Positions 1 through 7,929 of a DNA stretch of 64,000 bases are shown one piece after another. This DNA is from Lentisphaeria bacterium (GTDB taxonomy: Bacteria > Verrucomicrobiota > Lentisphaeria > Victivallales > Victivallaceae). The notes beneath the pieces are model-generated. The model was not told the DNA's origin. It searched no databases and saw only the letters and a list, made by a program, of their open reading frames with translations. Numbering within the stretch: position 1 is the stretch's first letter; each line of letters starts with the position of its first letter. The DNA is taken from assembly GCA_017457105.1 (NCBI GenBank), contig JAFTIA010000086.1, forward strand, positions 1 to 64,000, in the 5' to 3' direction. The translations under genes were made by a program, and so were the position numbers.

Positions 1-2
1 CG

Positions 3-656
3 TATTCAACCAAAGATCTGCTCAAGGCCCACAAGGTGATGATGACCGCTTTGATCGATGAACCGGGCAAGTTCAGAAGCGGCGGTGTAGGCGTTTTTGA
101 CGGAAAGAAAGCTGTCCACATTGCTCCGCCTGCAGAATTTGTTCCCGGACAGATCAAAGACCTTTTTAAATGGCTGAAGTCGGCTCCCGATCATCTGCTG
201 ATAAAAAGTTGTGTATTCCATTATGAATTTGAATTCATCCATCCCTTTGCTGATGGTAACGGTCGCTTGGGGAGACTGTGGCAATCGCTGATTTTGACAA
301 AACTGCATCCCTTGTTTCAACATTTGCCCATAGAAACGATGGTGCATGATAGGCAAATGGAATATTACCGGGCGATCAATGCCAGCAGTGCAAAAAATGA
401 TTGCGGAATTTTCGTTGACTTTATGCTTAACGAAATCTTGAACGCCCTGAAACAACACACCTCTGAATCCTCGATTGAAACCGATAATCCGGTCTTGGAT
501 TTCATTCTCCATCACCCCGGCAGCCGTGCCAATCAAATTTCCACGGCATTGAACATCCCCTTGCGTACACTTCAACGTGAATTAAGCCGCCTCAAAGCCT
601 CCGGTCAAATTACATTCCGCGGTGCCCCAAAAAACGGCGGGTATTTTGTGAAGTAA
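3..656 (+). CDS. Fic-family protein, 5' truncated by the window edge
   Basis: The frame is open from the window start, so the N-terminus is missing. The core motif HPFADGNGRLGR matches the Fic signature HPFx(D/E)GNGRxxR, whose histidine is catalytic in AMP-transfer by this family. The C-terminal 60 residues (NQISTALNIPLRTLQRELSRL, then a GYFV ending) read as a winged helix, as in the common bacterial Fic proteins that combine a Fic core with a DNA-binding tail. Its target cannot be told from sequence. The convergent neighbour at 705-1400 ends 48 nt downstream. The family assignment is secure; the role (modifier, toxin or regulator) is open. Confidence 0.9.
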   Translation, partial: YSTKDLLKAHKVMMTALIDEPGKFRSGGVGVFDGKKAVHIAPPAEFVPGQIKDLFKWLKSAPDHLLIKSCVFHYEFEFIHPFADGNGRLGRLWQSLILTKLHPLFQHLPIETMVHDRQMEYYRAINASSAKNDCGIFVDFMLNEILNALKQHTSESSIETDNPVLDFILHHPGSRANQISTALNIPLRTLQRELSRLKASGQITFRGAPKNGGYFVK

Positions 657-704
657 GAAAAACAGAACTGAATCGTAATATCAATTTTACAAATTAACTT
701 GATC

Positions 705-1400
705 TTACTTGAAAGTAAGATCTTTTTCAAAAAAAGATTCAATATCTGCAAACGTCAAATTTTTTATATCATAGATTTTTGATCTTTTATGAACAAATAT
801 ATTTTTTACATAATCATCTGAATCTATAAGCTTTCCATCCTCAAAATAAATGACCTTGTTTTCACCCGTGATGGTAATGTAATTTATACGAATGTAATCT
901 TTTTTATCAATGCTATAAGAACAGCTTTTTTTATTTTTCAGCATTTCTATTGTGAGATCAAGCAAACATTTATTGTTATTTTTTCCAATAGCTGAGTATA
1001 TATTATTCTTCAGATTACTCGTTTTAAAATGAGAATCCCAATATCCAAAAATTGGAATACGAACCTTTGTAGTAGTGCCGGTACCATAAGAAAAACGTGA
1101 TATTTCAAGAATGGATTCGATACTTATATTGGGTTGTGATATCAATGAGGTGCCAATATTTGAAATATTAATTTGTTCTGTATTGTTATCTTTATCGATG
1201 AAAGAATATGAAATTTGAAAAATTGGAATAAAATCTTGTTTCCGTAAATTGTACAAGTTTTTTTCCAATATACAGGAATATATAGAAAGACAAATAGAGA
1301 TAAAACCGACGATTACTGCAGTTAATGCGGAAACGGCGTTCGCATTAGTTTGCAACCATGTCTCACCTTTTTTCATATTTTTCATATTTTTACATCTCAT
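705..1400 (-). CDS. Hypothetical protein with one N-terminal membrane helix
   Basis: A 231-residue protein with a hydrophobic helix at about residues 22-43 (ALTAVIVGFISICLSIYSCI) followed by a polar, Asn/Ile/Lys-rich domain with no motif I recognise. The layout (short cytoplasmic start, one helix, about 185-residue soluble part) suggests a membrane-anchored sensor or effector, but that is inference. The gene is very AT-rich compared with the chromosome to the right and stands alone between the Fic gene and the divergently oriented gene at 1593. No convincing Shine-Dalgarno precedes the ATG at 1400, so a slightly internal start (MKNMKKGE) is possible. Confidence 0.55.
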   Translation of the reverse strand: MRCKNMKNMKKGETWLQTNANAVSALTAVIVGFISICLSIYSCILEKNLYNLRKQDFIPIFQISYSFIDKDNNTEQINISNIGTSLISQPNISIESILEISRFSYGTGTTTKVRIPIFGYWDSHFKTSNLKNNIYSAIGKNNNKCLLDLTIEMLKNKKSCSYSIDKKDYIRINYITITGENKVIYFEDGKLIDSDDYVKNIFVHKRSKIYDIKNLTFADIESFFEKDLTFK

Positions 1401-1521
1401 TTTACATTATTGATAATCCTATCCGATATAAAATAGCATGTCTAAAATAATAATTCAAATTTTGTTCCCCAAATGTTTTTACTTATATATCACTATAGTG
1501 AGATAAGCTTACGATCAATAT

Positions 1522-1558
1522 AAGCCCTGTCGGTTCTTCGGAATCGGCGGGGCTTTTT
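1522..1558 (+). terminator. Strong intrinsic-terminator hairpin upstream of the 1593 gene
   Basis: A 13-bp stem with a UUCG loop (1524-1536 pairs with 1541-1553, with G-U wobbles) is followed by five T. It lies 35 nt before the ATG at 1593 and points toward it. Its position suggests a leader attenuator, but it could also stop an unseen upstream transcript. Confidence 0.75.
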
Positions 1559-1592
1559 GTCTTTAAACTCTAACAAACTCATGGAGGTAAAA

Positions 1593-2156
1593 ATGAGAAT
1601 TGAAAAACAAATATTGAATGATGCCCTGCGGGTGTTGGGCAAGGTGGTGTGCCAAACTTCACCGGTGGAGTTGTACCGCCCGGTACGGTTTGTTGGTGAT
1701 GAGAACGACATCTGGGCGATGGTTACGGACGGTGTGGAAACGGTTTCGGTGGCGGTGGATGCTTTCACTGATGCGGAAATCGATTTCTGCGTACCGTTCA
1801 AGGAGCTGAAAGATTTGGTCAGGATGGGGCGTTCTGAAACGATCGAATTGACTGGAAAGTTTATTGAGTTTCCAGGAGGTAAAGCTCATATCGTGACACA
1901 AACCCGTGGTACGACAACGCTTCTCGGTGCAGAAGCTGGCGGCTATGTTGCTGCGGCAACCGGAGGTAAAGCTGGAGCTGCTGTCGGATCATTGATTTGT
2001 CCTGGCTTCGGAACTGTCGTTGGAGGTGTTCTCGGAATTCTCGTGGGGGCAGCAAGCGGTGCTGTGGCAGGGAATACAGTTGGCAAACTCATTGATGAGA
2101 ATGTCATGCGACTGTATCAATGCGAAGACTGCAACTATCAGTGGAGGGCTGCATAA
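1593..2156 (+). CDS. Sliding-clamp-like domain fused to a glycine-zipper segment and a Cys pair
   Basis: The ATG at 1593 follows an ideal GGAGGTAAAA site. Residues 1-98 resemble domain I of the DNA polymerase III beta clamp: MRIEKQILNDALRVLGKVV, then alternating strands and a VPFKELKDLVR helix, the pattern of DnaN VEREKFLKALQRVNNIV...LPAKKLLALTG. From about residue 100 the sequence changes to a Gly/Ala-rich hydrophobic stretch (GGKAGAAVGS, GGVLGILVGAASGAVAG) typical of glycine-zipper membrane segments, then ends with CEDCNYQW, half a zinc ribbon. An AGGAGGT at 1874-1880 followed by an in-frame GTG at 1893 suggests the C-terminal part could be translated separately or was once its own gene. 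The clamp resemblance is my reading by eye; the junction is unusual. Confidence 0.6.
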   Translation: MRIEKQILNDALRVLGKVVCQTSPVELYRPVRFVGDENDIWAMVTDGVETVSVAVDAFTDAEIDFCVPFKELKDLVRMGRSETIELTGKFIEFPGGKAHIVTQTRGTTTLLGAEAGGYVAAATGGKAGAAVGSLICPGFGTVVGGVLGILVGAASGAVAGNTVGKLIDENVMRLYQCEDCNYQWRAA

Positions 2157-2281
2157 TGGATCGCGGTCCTGATTGCAATTCTGATAAGGTCATCCCTTGG
2201 GATGATGGTTATATTTGCTGCAGCTGCGGATGTGAGTTTGAGAAAATAAACAACAAAGAAACCCAAGAGGAAGAGTATTAA
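2156..2281 (+). CDS. Small zinc-ribbon-like protein (41 aa)
   Basis: The ATG overlaps the TAA of the preceding gene (TAATG), so translation is probably coupled. The 41 codons contain GYICCSCGCEF and an upstream DC, enough cysteines for a zinc knuckle, and end with an acidic tail (ETQEEEY). The previous protein also ends with CEDCNYQW, so the two may form one functional pair. An intrinsic terminator begins 9 nt after the stop, closing this two-gene unit. Function unknown. Confidence 0.55.
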   Translation: MDRGPDCNSDKVIPWDDGYICCSCGCEFEKINNKETQEEEY

Positions 2282-2289
2282 AATGATTG

Positions 2290-2320
2290 AAAAGAGAATC
2301 TGTAAAAGGTTCTCTTTTTT
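2290..2320 (+). terminator. Intrinsic terminator closing the 1593-2281 unit
   Basis: AAAAGAGAA (2290-2298) pairs with TTCTCTTTT (2310-2318) and runs into a T tract. It separates the clamp-like unit from the sigma/kinase operon. Confidence 0.8.
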
Positions 2321-2377
2321 ACTTGTTTTTAAACGATTGTGATGTATTTTATAAAAATAATAAGGAGATACGCCAAA

Positions 2378-2986
2378 ATGCTTTTAAAGTACCCTACTAC
2401 ATCCAAAACATTGCTTGATAAAATTGTCTCCGGCGATGAGATCAGCTGGGATGAATTTTATCTGAAGTATGCCCCCATAGTGAAAGCTCTTGCCAAATTC
2501 AAAGGTTTGGATGCCAATGCCGCAGATGATGTCTGTCAACAGGTTATGCTTCAGTTTTTCAAGCAAAGCAAAACTTTTAAGTTCGATCCCAATATCGCCA
2601 AGTTCAGAACCTACTTTGGCAGGATCGTCAACAGCAAGATCTGCAGTTATTTCCGTAACGCCCAGGATTTGCCGACAGAGGATTTGGAATGGATTCCTGT
2701 TGACACAGAAACTGAAAATCTCTTTATGGATGAATGGCGCAAAGTCATTTTGCAGGAGGCCGAACAGAAGTTGAAACAGCGGGTTGCTCCTGAAACTTTT
2801 CAGGCTTATGAATTATACGCAGTTCAGAATCGTCCTGTAAAGAAAGTCGCAGAATATCTGGATTGTACTGAAAATCAGGTCTATCAGGCAAAGAAACGCT
2901 GCTTTGCTATGATGCGGGAGATCCTGCTTGAAATGAATGAAGCAGATCCGGATTTGCAGATGGAGTTATCTTGCTATGGAATTTAA
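2378..2986 (+). CDS. ECF-like RNA polymerase sigma factor
   Basis: The start is set at 2378, after AAGGAGA at 2362-2368; an upstream ATG at 2339 lacks such a site. The 202-residue protein has the two-domain ECF plan: region 2 at about residues 15-90 (SWDEFYLKYAPIVKALA, then DDVCQQVMLQFF and FRTYFGRIVNSKICSYFR) and region 4 at about 130-180 (VKKVAEYLDCTENQVYQAKKRC, a helix-turn-helix). It should direct RNA polymerase to a small set of promoters. Its last codons overlap the kinase gene by 11 nt, so the two are translationally coupled. In PVC bacteria, sigma factors encoded beside Ser/Thr kinases are plausible phospho-controlled pairs; that link is inferred here from overlap only. Confidence 0.85.
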   Translation: MLLKYPTTSKTLLDKIVSGDEISWDEFYLKYAPIVKALAKFKGLDANAADDVCQQVMLQFFKQSKTFKFDPNIAKFRTYFGRIVNSKICSYFRNAQDLPTEDLEWIPVDTETENLFMDEWRKVILQEAEQKLKQRVAPETFQAYELYAVQNRPVKKVAEYLDCTENQVYQAKKRCFAMMREILLEMNEADPDLQMELSCYGI

Positions 2987-4601
2987 AGCTGGAGATAAAC
3001 TCTGCAACTGTACGCTTATTCAGAAGAGTGGCGACGGTGCTTATGGCGAAGTCTGGCTTGCTGAAGATATTATCGGCAGCCGTGTTGCTGTGAAAATCCT
3101 GCACGGCAAGTATTCCGACCGGGAAGTTGCCGGATTGAAGCGTTATAAGGATTGTAATCACCCCAATTTGCTGAAAATCCGTTATGTGGAAATCAATGAA
3201 AAAGGTGTTTGCTACACCATGGATGCCGCAGATGACCTCAATGAAGGTCCGGGCGATTATCAGCCGGACACCCTTGCCAATCGTCTGAATAAATTTGGCA
3301 GATTGGAGGGGGAAGAAATTGCGGCGCTGGTGGAAGATCTTCTTTCCGGTCTTGAAGAATTGCACAAACACGGTCTGGTCCACCGTGATATCAAGCCTGA
3401 CAATATTTTGTGGGTCAATGGGCGAGCTACCCTTGCTGATGTGGGATTGATTGCCAATGACGGTGCAAATTCTCTGGCAGGCACGCCGGGATTTCTTTCT
3501 CCGCAGGTGCTGGAGGGCAATCCAGCCGAAGCCTGCGACGACTTTTACGCTTTGGGTAAAGTGATCTACTGTGCTATGACGGGACTTGACGCAAAGGAAT
3601 ATCCCAGTTTGCCTGCCGACATGACCATCAGCGTGGATGCCAATCTGAACCGTGCCGTGCGGGAAAGTTGTTCACATCCGGTCAGCTCTGCGGCAGAGTT
3701 CCGCAAACTGCTGGCGGAGAAAAAAACGGGTTCAGAAAAAAAGCATTTTCCGAGGAAAATGTTGTTGAAAATAATACTTGTTGTTTCAGGATTTGCCGGG
3801 GTGCTTTGCTGGATTTCGGCAAGTAAGCAGAACGCCGTTCAATCAGCCATGCAGGAAGCCGGAAAACATTCAGCGAACCAACCTGTTCAAATTGATTCGG
3901 CGGCAGAAAAACGCTTTGACGGCTCGCAGAATGCCGAAGCGGATTTTCAGAATAAACAACATTCCATTGAACAGAGGCTGAATAAAATGGAAAAAATGCA
4001 CATTGTTCAGCCGGTCCCAATTGATCCCGAAGATGAAGAAAAGCTGAAACTGCTGCAAAATGTGGACAAAGATGCCGCTGAAGATTTGCAAAAAACGATT
4101 ACAAGTTTGTTTGAGCGACTCGGTTTTTTCACTGATAATGGAAAACTGCTGCCGGTTTTGCTCAATTATGAACTTTTGACAACGATTCAGATGAGAGATT
4201 TGCTTTGGTTCAGCGATCGCAATCCGCGAATCGTTCCCAGTGCCGGAGTGCCGCCGCGGACAAGCAAAAATTTATCGGCAGTGGAACAGCAATTGTTTAG
4301 CATATTGATAAATTATATTCCCGAATTTGATGCAAAAGCCGTCAAGGCCCGTCAGCTTTTGTGGCGTAAAAAAACAGGAAATCCGCAACAGCTGCAAAAA
4401 GCAATGCTCACTTCTGATTTGATAATGCAAGCCGTGGCATTGGACGCTGTTATTCGGAGCGGGCTGAATTCAATTCTGCGAAACAACAAATTATCAGATA
4501 ATGACAAAAAAGAATTGGAATATTTGCTCAAACTTCGTTATTATCTGCTTACTCCAGAAATGTATAAATTGGAATACTTAAGCAAAAAATTAAAGCATTA
4601 G
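2976..4601 (+). CDS. Transmembrane serine/threonine protein kinase
   Basis: The ATG at 2976 lies inside the end of the sigma gene, about 10 nt after GGAG. The kinase domain covers residues 8-250: glycine-rich loop GDGAYGEV, beta-3 lysine K40 in VAVKIL, catalytic HRDIKPDN at 136-143. Two landmarks are altered: DFG is DVG (155-157) and the APE position reads SPQ (175-177). One membrane helix (about 262-282) is followed by a roughly 260-residue presumably extracytoplasmic region with two similar QPVQIDSAAEKR / QPVPIDPEDEEK repeats and a helical tail. All ATP-binding and catalytic residues appear present, so activity is likely. The coupled sigma factor is the obvious candidate substrate or partner. 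Confidence 0.9.
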   Translation: MEFKAGDKLCNCTLIQKSGDGAYGEVWLAEDIIGSRVAVKILHGKYSDREVAGLKRYKDCNHPNLLKIRYVEINEKGVCYTMDAADDLNEGPGDYQPDTLANRLNKFGRLEGEEIAALVEDLLSGLEELHKHGLVHRDIKPDNILWVNGRATLADVGLIANDGANSLAGTPGFLSPQVLEGNPAEACDDFYALGKVIYCAMTGLDAKEYPSLPADMTISVDANLNRAVRESCSHPVSSAAEFRKLLAEKKTGSEKKHFPRKMLLKIILVVSGFAGVLCWISASKQNAVQSAMQEAGKHSANQPVQIDSAAEKRFDGSQNAEADFQNKQHSIEQRLNKMEKMHIVQPVPIDPEDEEKLKLLQNVDKDAAEDLQKTITSLFERLGFFTDNGKLLPVLLNYELLTTIQMRDLLWFSDRNPRIVPSAGVPPRTSKNLSAVEQQLFSILINYIPEFDAKAVKARQLLWRKKTGNPQQLQKAMLTSDLIMQAVALDAVIRSGLNSILRNNKLSDNDKKELEYLLKLRYYLLTPEMYKLEYLSKKLKH

Positions 4602-4633
4602 AGGATGGATTTTGTGAAAATCGCAACTTCTAC

Positions 4634-4661
4634 TTGAGATTTGCACAATTTGTGCTATGTT
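4634..4661 (+). promoter_or_regulatory. Candidate sigma-70 promoter for the DUF4143 ATPase
   Basis: TTGAGA (4634-4639) and TATGTT (4656-4661) are separated by 16 nt and lie 28 nt before the ATG at 4690. The match is moderate and read by eye. Confidence 0.4.
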
Positions 4662-4689
4662 ACTCCTGAAACAATATGGAGGCACCAAG

Positions 4690-5847
4690 ATGATACCGCG
4701 AAAAATTCAAGCAGAACTGGCGCAGTTGGCGCAGGAATATAAGGTCGTTACCATTACCGGGCCCAGGCAGTCCGGTAAAACCACCTTGGCAAAGATGCAG
4801 TTCCCGGATTATGATTATGTCAATCTGGAAGATCCTGAAGTTCGCAGTTTGGCGGAAAAGGATGCCAGAGAATTTCTGCATCGGCATGCGGCACCGATCA
4901 TTATTGATGAAATCCAGAGATTGCCGATGCTGCTGAGCCACATTCAAGTGGAGTGCGACAAAAGCAATAGAAAAGGTCAATATATCTTGACCGGCAGTCA
5001 CCAACCCGCTTTAAAAGCAGGGATTTCCCAATCCCTGGCAGGTCGTACTGCCGTACTGCAGCTGTTGCCGCTTTCTATTGATGAGCTGTCGGGTGCCGGA
5101 ATAAAACTTGATCGGGATGAATATATTTTTAAAGGGTTCATGCCGCAGCTTTATGAAGAAAATATCGATATCACCCGCTTTTACCGCAATTATTACATGA
5201 CCTATGTTGAACGGGATGCAAGGCAGTTGGTGAATATCCGTAACTTTACTGCGTTTGAAACTTTTATCAAACTGCTGGCAGGTAGAGTCGGGCAGTTGGT
5301 CAATATGCAAAGCCTTGCCAATGATGTGGGTGTCTCTTCGACAACTATTTCAGAATGGCTCTCCATATTGGAGGCAAGCTACATTATTTTCCGGTTGCCG
5401 CCCTATTTTGAAAACTTCGGCAAACGCCTGACCAAATCGGCAAAAATATATTTTACTGAAGTCGGTCTGGCGGCATACTTGCTGGAGTTGGAAAATCCGG
5501 GTATGGTGACACGCGACCCGTTGATGGGGAATTTATTTGAAAATATGGTCATCGTTGAAGCATTGAAAGCCCGATACAATGCCGGAAAGGATGCCGGATT
5601 GTATTTCTTCCGTGATTCGCATGGTATGGAAATCGATCTGCTGCAATCTTCCGGACGGAAACTTTATCCGTTTGAAATCAAAGCGGCCAGGACATACAGT
5701 AGCGAGTTTGCCAAAAATATCAAGACATTCAGTAAACTCAATGATAAAACTGCGGATGGGTGTGTGATCTACTCTGGAGAGCAGGAACAGAAGGTAAAAG
5801 AGGTTGAACTGTTGAATTTTGTATCAACAGCAAAGAAAATTCATTAA
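4690..5847 (+). CDS. ATP-binding protein with DUF4143 domain
   Basis: The ATG at 4690 follows TGGAGG. The N-terminal AAA half has Walker A GPRQSGKTT (about residues 24-32) and Walker B IIIDEIQ; the tail contains the DUF4143 features YVERDARQLVNIRNF, a helix-turn-helix-like SLANDVGVSSTTISEWL and KIYFTEVGLAAYLL, then a PD-(D/E)xK-like ending (GMEIDLL...FEIKAA). At 385 residues it is standard for the family. These genes are frequent solitary passengers in bacterial and archaeal genomes and their role is undefined. It has its own promoter-like sequence, so I do not place it in the kinase operon. Confidence 0.88.
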   Translation: MIPRKIQAELAQLAQEYKVVTITGPRQSGKTTLAKMQFPDYDYVNLEDPEVRSLAEKDAREFLHRHAAPIIIDEIQRLPMLLSHIQVECDKSNRKGQYILTGSHQPALKAGISQSLAGRTAVLQLLPLSIDELSGAGIKLDRDEYIFKGFMPQLYEENIDITRFYRNYYMTYVERDARQLVNIRNFTAFETFIKLLAGRVGQLVNMQSLANDVGVSSTTISEWLSILEASYIIFRLPPYFENFGKRLTKSAKIYFTEVGLAAYLLELENPGMVTRDPLMGNLFENMVIVEALKARYNAGKDAGLYFFRDSHGMEIDLLQSSGRKLYPFEIKAARTYSSEFAKNIKTFSKLNDKTADGCVIYSGEQEQKVKEVELLNFVSTAKKIH

Positions 5848-6060
5848 AAATCAAAAAAAATCACAATCCGGCGACAAAAAATCAAATTGCCAGCGAATAG
5901 TCTTTTGGAAGTGTTGAAAACTTCGGTTGATTGACCATGCAGGCAGAGTGCGATTTGATTTTGTTGTGATGTGATGATATGTTATTTGCTGGAAAACGAA
6001 AGGAAACAGGAAAAACAACATCGGAACAAAGCTGTAAAATCAAATAAATCGTGTCTTTCA

Positions 6061-6214
6061 AGACAGGTTGCTCCGGAAAACGCCAAAAATAAAGAGCAAA
6101 ACCTGACGGCTTGAAAGGGGCGTCTGTATATATGTATATATAGACGTACTCTGCTTGCATGGGTTTTGCGGGTATTGGCGTACCTCCGGAGCTTGCGGCA
6201 GGGTGCGTCTTTTT
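6061..6214 (+). promoter_or_regulatory. Structured leader RNA copy 1, with alternative P1 and terminator pairings
   Basis: The gap 5848-6239 has no gene but carries this element. P1 pairs GCTCCGGA (6070-6077) and ACGCCAA (6080-6086) with TTGGCGT (6175-6181) and TCCGGAGC (6185-6192). Inside is a long hairpin at 6121-6146 and an apparently unpaired conserved stretch GTACTCTG-TTGCATGG. The 3' P1 strand GGCGTACC (6177-6184) can instead pair with GGTGCGTC (6202-6209) followed by five T, a terminator. The two folds exclude each other, which is riboswitch-like. It ends 25 nt before the ATG at 6240. A second copy lies at 6781-6938. I do not recognise it as a known class. Confidence 0.7.
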
Positions 6215-6239
6215 ATTTGGTATCGAAAGGAGAAGCGGG

Positions 6240-6647
6240 ATGAAAAGGAAGTATTGGTGGAGTGTTGCAGTTTTGCTGATGACTGTTTGTTCGGTGTATG
6301 CAGGAGCGCCGTCGCACCGTTATGTTGGCGGCAGACATCACCACGGGCGGGTTTACCGCAGCCATCATCATAGTCGGCACGGTTACGGGCATTATCGCAA
6401 TGACGGGGTACGGCTTGCCGCAGAGATCATCCGGGTGACAGCCGCAGGACTTGCCGTGCTGCCGATGGTTGTCCCCTCGCAGACAGTGTATGCAGTTCCT
6501 GCTGAAGAAAAGTTTTTTGAAGAGCCTGTAGAAAGAAAGCAATCTGTGGCAATTGTTCCCGGCAGCAATAGAGTAGTGATTAAAGAAAAGGAGATACGGA
6601 TCCGCCGTCCGCTACCGGCGGTGCGGCAAGTGATATATCAGTGGTAA
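6240..6647 (+). CDS. Secreted His/Tyr-rich small protein
   Basis: The ATG at 6240 follows GAAAGGAGAA. The 135-residue product has a signal peptide (MKRKYWWSVAVLLMTVCSVYA, likely cleavage after YAG/A). The mature N-terminus is rich in His, Arg, Gly and Tyr (RHHHG, SHHHSRHGYGHYR), then comes a short hydrophobic stretch and a charged tail (VVIKEKEIRIRRP). The histidine clusters could bind metal, but that is only a suggestion. It is the sole gene behind leader copy 1; no other homology is apparent. Confidence 0.6.
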   Translation: MKRKYWWSVAVLLMTVCSVYAGAPSHRYVGGRHHHGRVYRSHHHSRHGYGHYRNDGVRLAAEIIRVTAAGLAVLPMVVPSQTVYAVPAEEKFFEEPVERKQSVAIVPGSNRVVIKEKEIRIRRPLPAVRQVIYQW

Positions 6648-6780
6648 AAGTAAATACCATGCAAGCGGAGCTGTGATTTGATTTTTCTGGTGAGTGTGCT
6701 ACATTATCTTCCGAAGTTTAACTTGAAAGGAAGAAAAAGCAGACATAAACCTATAAAGAAAAAATTAAATCATTCGCAGT

Positions 6781-6938
6781 CTTCAAGCGGATCGGACTCA
6801 GGAAAACGCCAAAGTACAGAGAAAAAGATCGGATTGCTTGGAGTGTGCTTGTGTATATACAGGCGTACTCTGTTTGCATGGTCTTTTTCGGGTATTGGCG
6901 TACCTCCTGAGTCATGAAAATGGGGTACGTCTTTTTTT
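6781..6938 (+). promoter_or_regulatory. Structured leader RNA copy 2, with alternative P1 and terminator pairings
   Basis: This is a diverged copy of the element at 6061-6214, in the gene-free gap 6648-6964. P1 pairs GACTCAGGA (6795-6803) and ACGCCAA (6806-6812) with TTGGCGT (6895-6901) and TCCTGAGTC (6905-6913). Compared with copy 1 both strands changed together (CTCCGG/CCGGAG to CTCAGG/CCTGAG), which is compensatory evidence for the stem. The inner hairpin is 6841-6870. GGCGTACC (6897-6904) can alternatively pair with GGTACGTC (6924-6931) before seven T. It ends 26 nt before the ATG at 6965, the first gene of the AAA+/Asp-box operon. Confidence 0.72.
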
Positions 6939-6964
6939 GTATTCAATTTTTTAGGAGAAAGAAA

Positions 6965-7411
6965 ATGAATATCAATCTCGAGAACATGTCTGAAGAACAA
7001 GAGGCATTGCTCAACGAATTTCAGAATTCTGGCTTGAGCGCAGATGAATTTATCAAGAAATATTTTGCTGCCAAAGGTATTAAAAATCCAGATCAGGTTA
7101 TAGCTGAAATTGATTCTACGTTATCTGATATTGATTACCACTATTCTGAAATAAAAAAGGCTAAAGAAAAAGGTATTGATCGCAAATCGTATTTGCGCGG
7201 CGTATGCGATTCTGTTTTTGCCAATGCAGATGCTCAAAAAGCAGGTATCGCATTGGATATTGTTACCAAAGGAATCGAGGGAAAAGAACAGGATAGCAGC
7301 ACTTTGGAGTATGACGGTTTTGAAGCAGCAAGTATGATTTCTGATCTTGACACTGCGATTGTCAACAGTACTCTCGAAATGTTGAGTGAAGGAGATGCAA
7401 AAAATGAGTAA
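6965..7411 (+). CDS. Small acidic helical protein, first gene of the AAA+ operon
   Basis: The ATG at 6965 follows AGGAGAAAGAAA. The 148-residue product is acidic and predicted helical (EEQEALLNEFQNSGLSADEF, then SDIDYHYSEIKKAKEKGIDR) with no membrane helix and no motif I know. It ends 5 nt inside the next gene (ATGAGTAA overlap), so both are coupled. Because it heads an operon with an AAA+ ATPase, an adaptor or substrate role is possible but not shown. Confidence 0.6.
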   Translation: MNINLENMSEEQEALLNEFQNSGLSADEFIKKYFAAKGIKNPDQVIAEIDSTLSDIDYHYSEIKKAKEKGIDRKSYLRGVCDSVFANADAQKAGIALDIVTKGIEGKEQDSSTLEYDGFEAASMISDLDTAIVNSTLEMLSEGDAKNE

Positions 7412-7919
7412 CGGGAATCTTGTTTCGCAAGCAATTGAAGGAAATGATGCTGGTGCATTTTCTAATTTGCGTAAAATTATGGCAGCTCAATTGGTTGGTG
7501 GTTGTGGAATGGCAGCTTCAGTTGCTGCGACAGTAGCTGACAGGGGGGTTTTTGAGGCTCAAAAGTCTTATGAAGCAGGAAATGATGGCGCTTCAACTCC
7601 GGATATCGTGGAAGACATGATCGATCGTAATGCTTCTCATGTGTCTGTATGGTTACAGAAAAATGGTGCAGAGCTGTGTGAAAAAGGTGGACTTGCAGTA
7701 GGGACGGCAGTAGGAACATATTTGGCTGCCTGGTGTCCTGCAGCATTGCCGGTGTGTCAAAAAATCGGAAAAGTCTGTGGAAGAGCATTGGGCAAAGTTG
7801 GCACTGTTTTGATTGACAAAGGAATCAAAAAGATTACAGCTTGTGCCAAGTCACTATGGCAAAAAGCCAAAGAAAAAGCAGGAAAGCTTAAAGAAAAAAT
7901 CTTCAGTTTCTTTTCATAA
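7404..7919 (+). CDS. Small Gly/Ala-rich, probably membrane-interacting protein
   Basis: The ATG at 7404 overlaps the previous stop and follows GGAG. The 171 residues include a Gly/Ala segment at about 28-45 (AAQLVGGCGMAASVAATVA) and a longer hydrophobic stretch at about 95-135 (GGLAVGTAVGTYLAAW...VGTVLI), then a basic amphipathic tail (LWQKAKEKAGKLKEKIFSFF). This resembles small pore-forming or membrane-associating proteins in composition only. It recalls the glycine-zipper half of the 1593 gene. The AAA+ gene starts 10 nt downstream. Confidence 0.55.
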   Translation: MSNGNLVSQAIEGNDAGAFSNLRKIMAAQLVGGCGMAASVAATVADRGVFEAQKSYEAGNDGASTPDIVEDMIDRNASHVSVWLQKNGAELCEKGGLAVGTAVGTYLAAWCPAALPVCQKIGKVCGRALGKVGTVLIDKGIKKITACAKSLWQKAKEKAGKLKEKIFSFFS

Positions 7920-7929
7920 GAGGTAAAAT

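Noticed and set aside
4690-5847. DUF4143 ATPase as part of the kinase operon or a defence system
   Set aside because: It has its own promoter-like sequence and 88-nt gap, and this family is a common solitary gene.
6061-6938. Integron attC sites
   Set aside because: The conserved stems do not carry the RYYYAAC/GTTRRRY core sites, there is no integrase, and the T-run terminator geometry fits a leader better.
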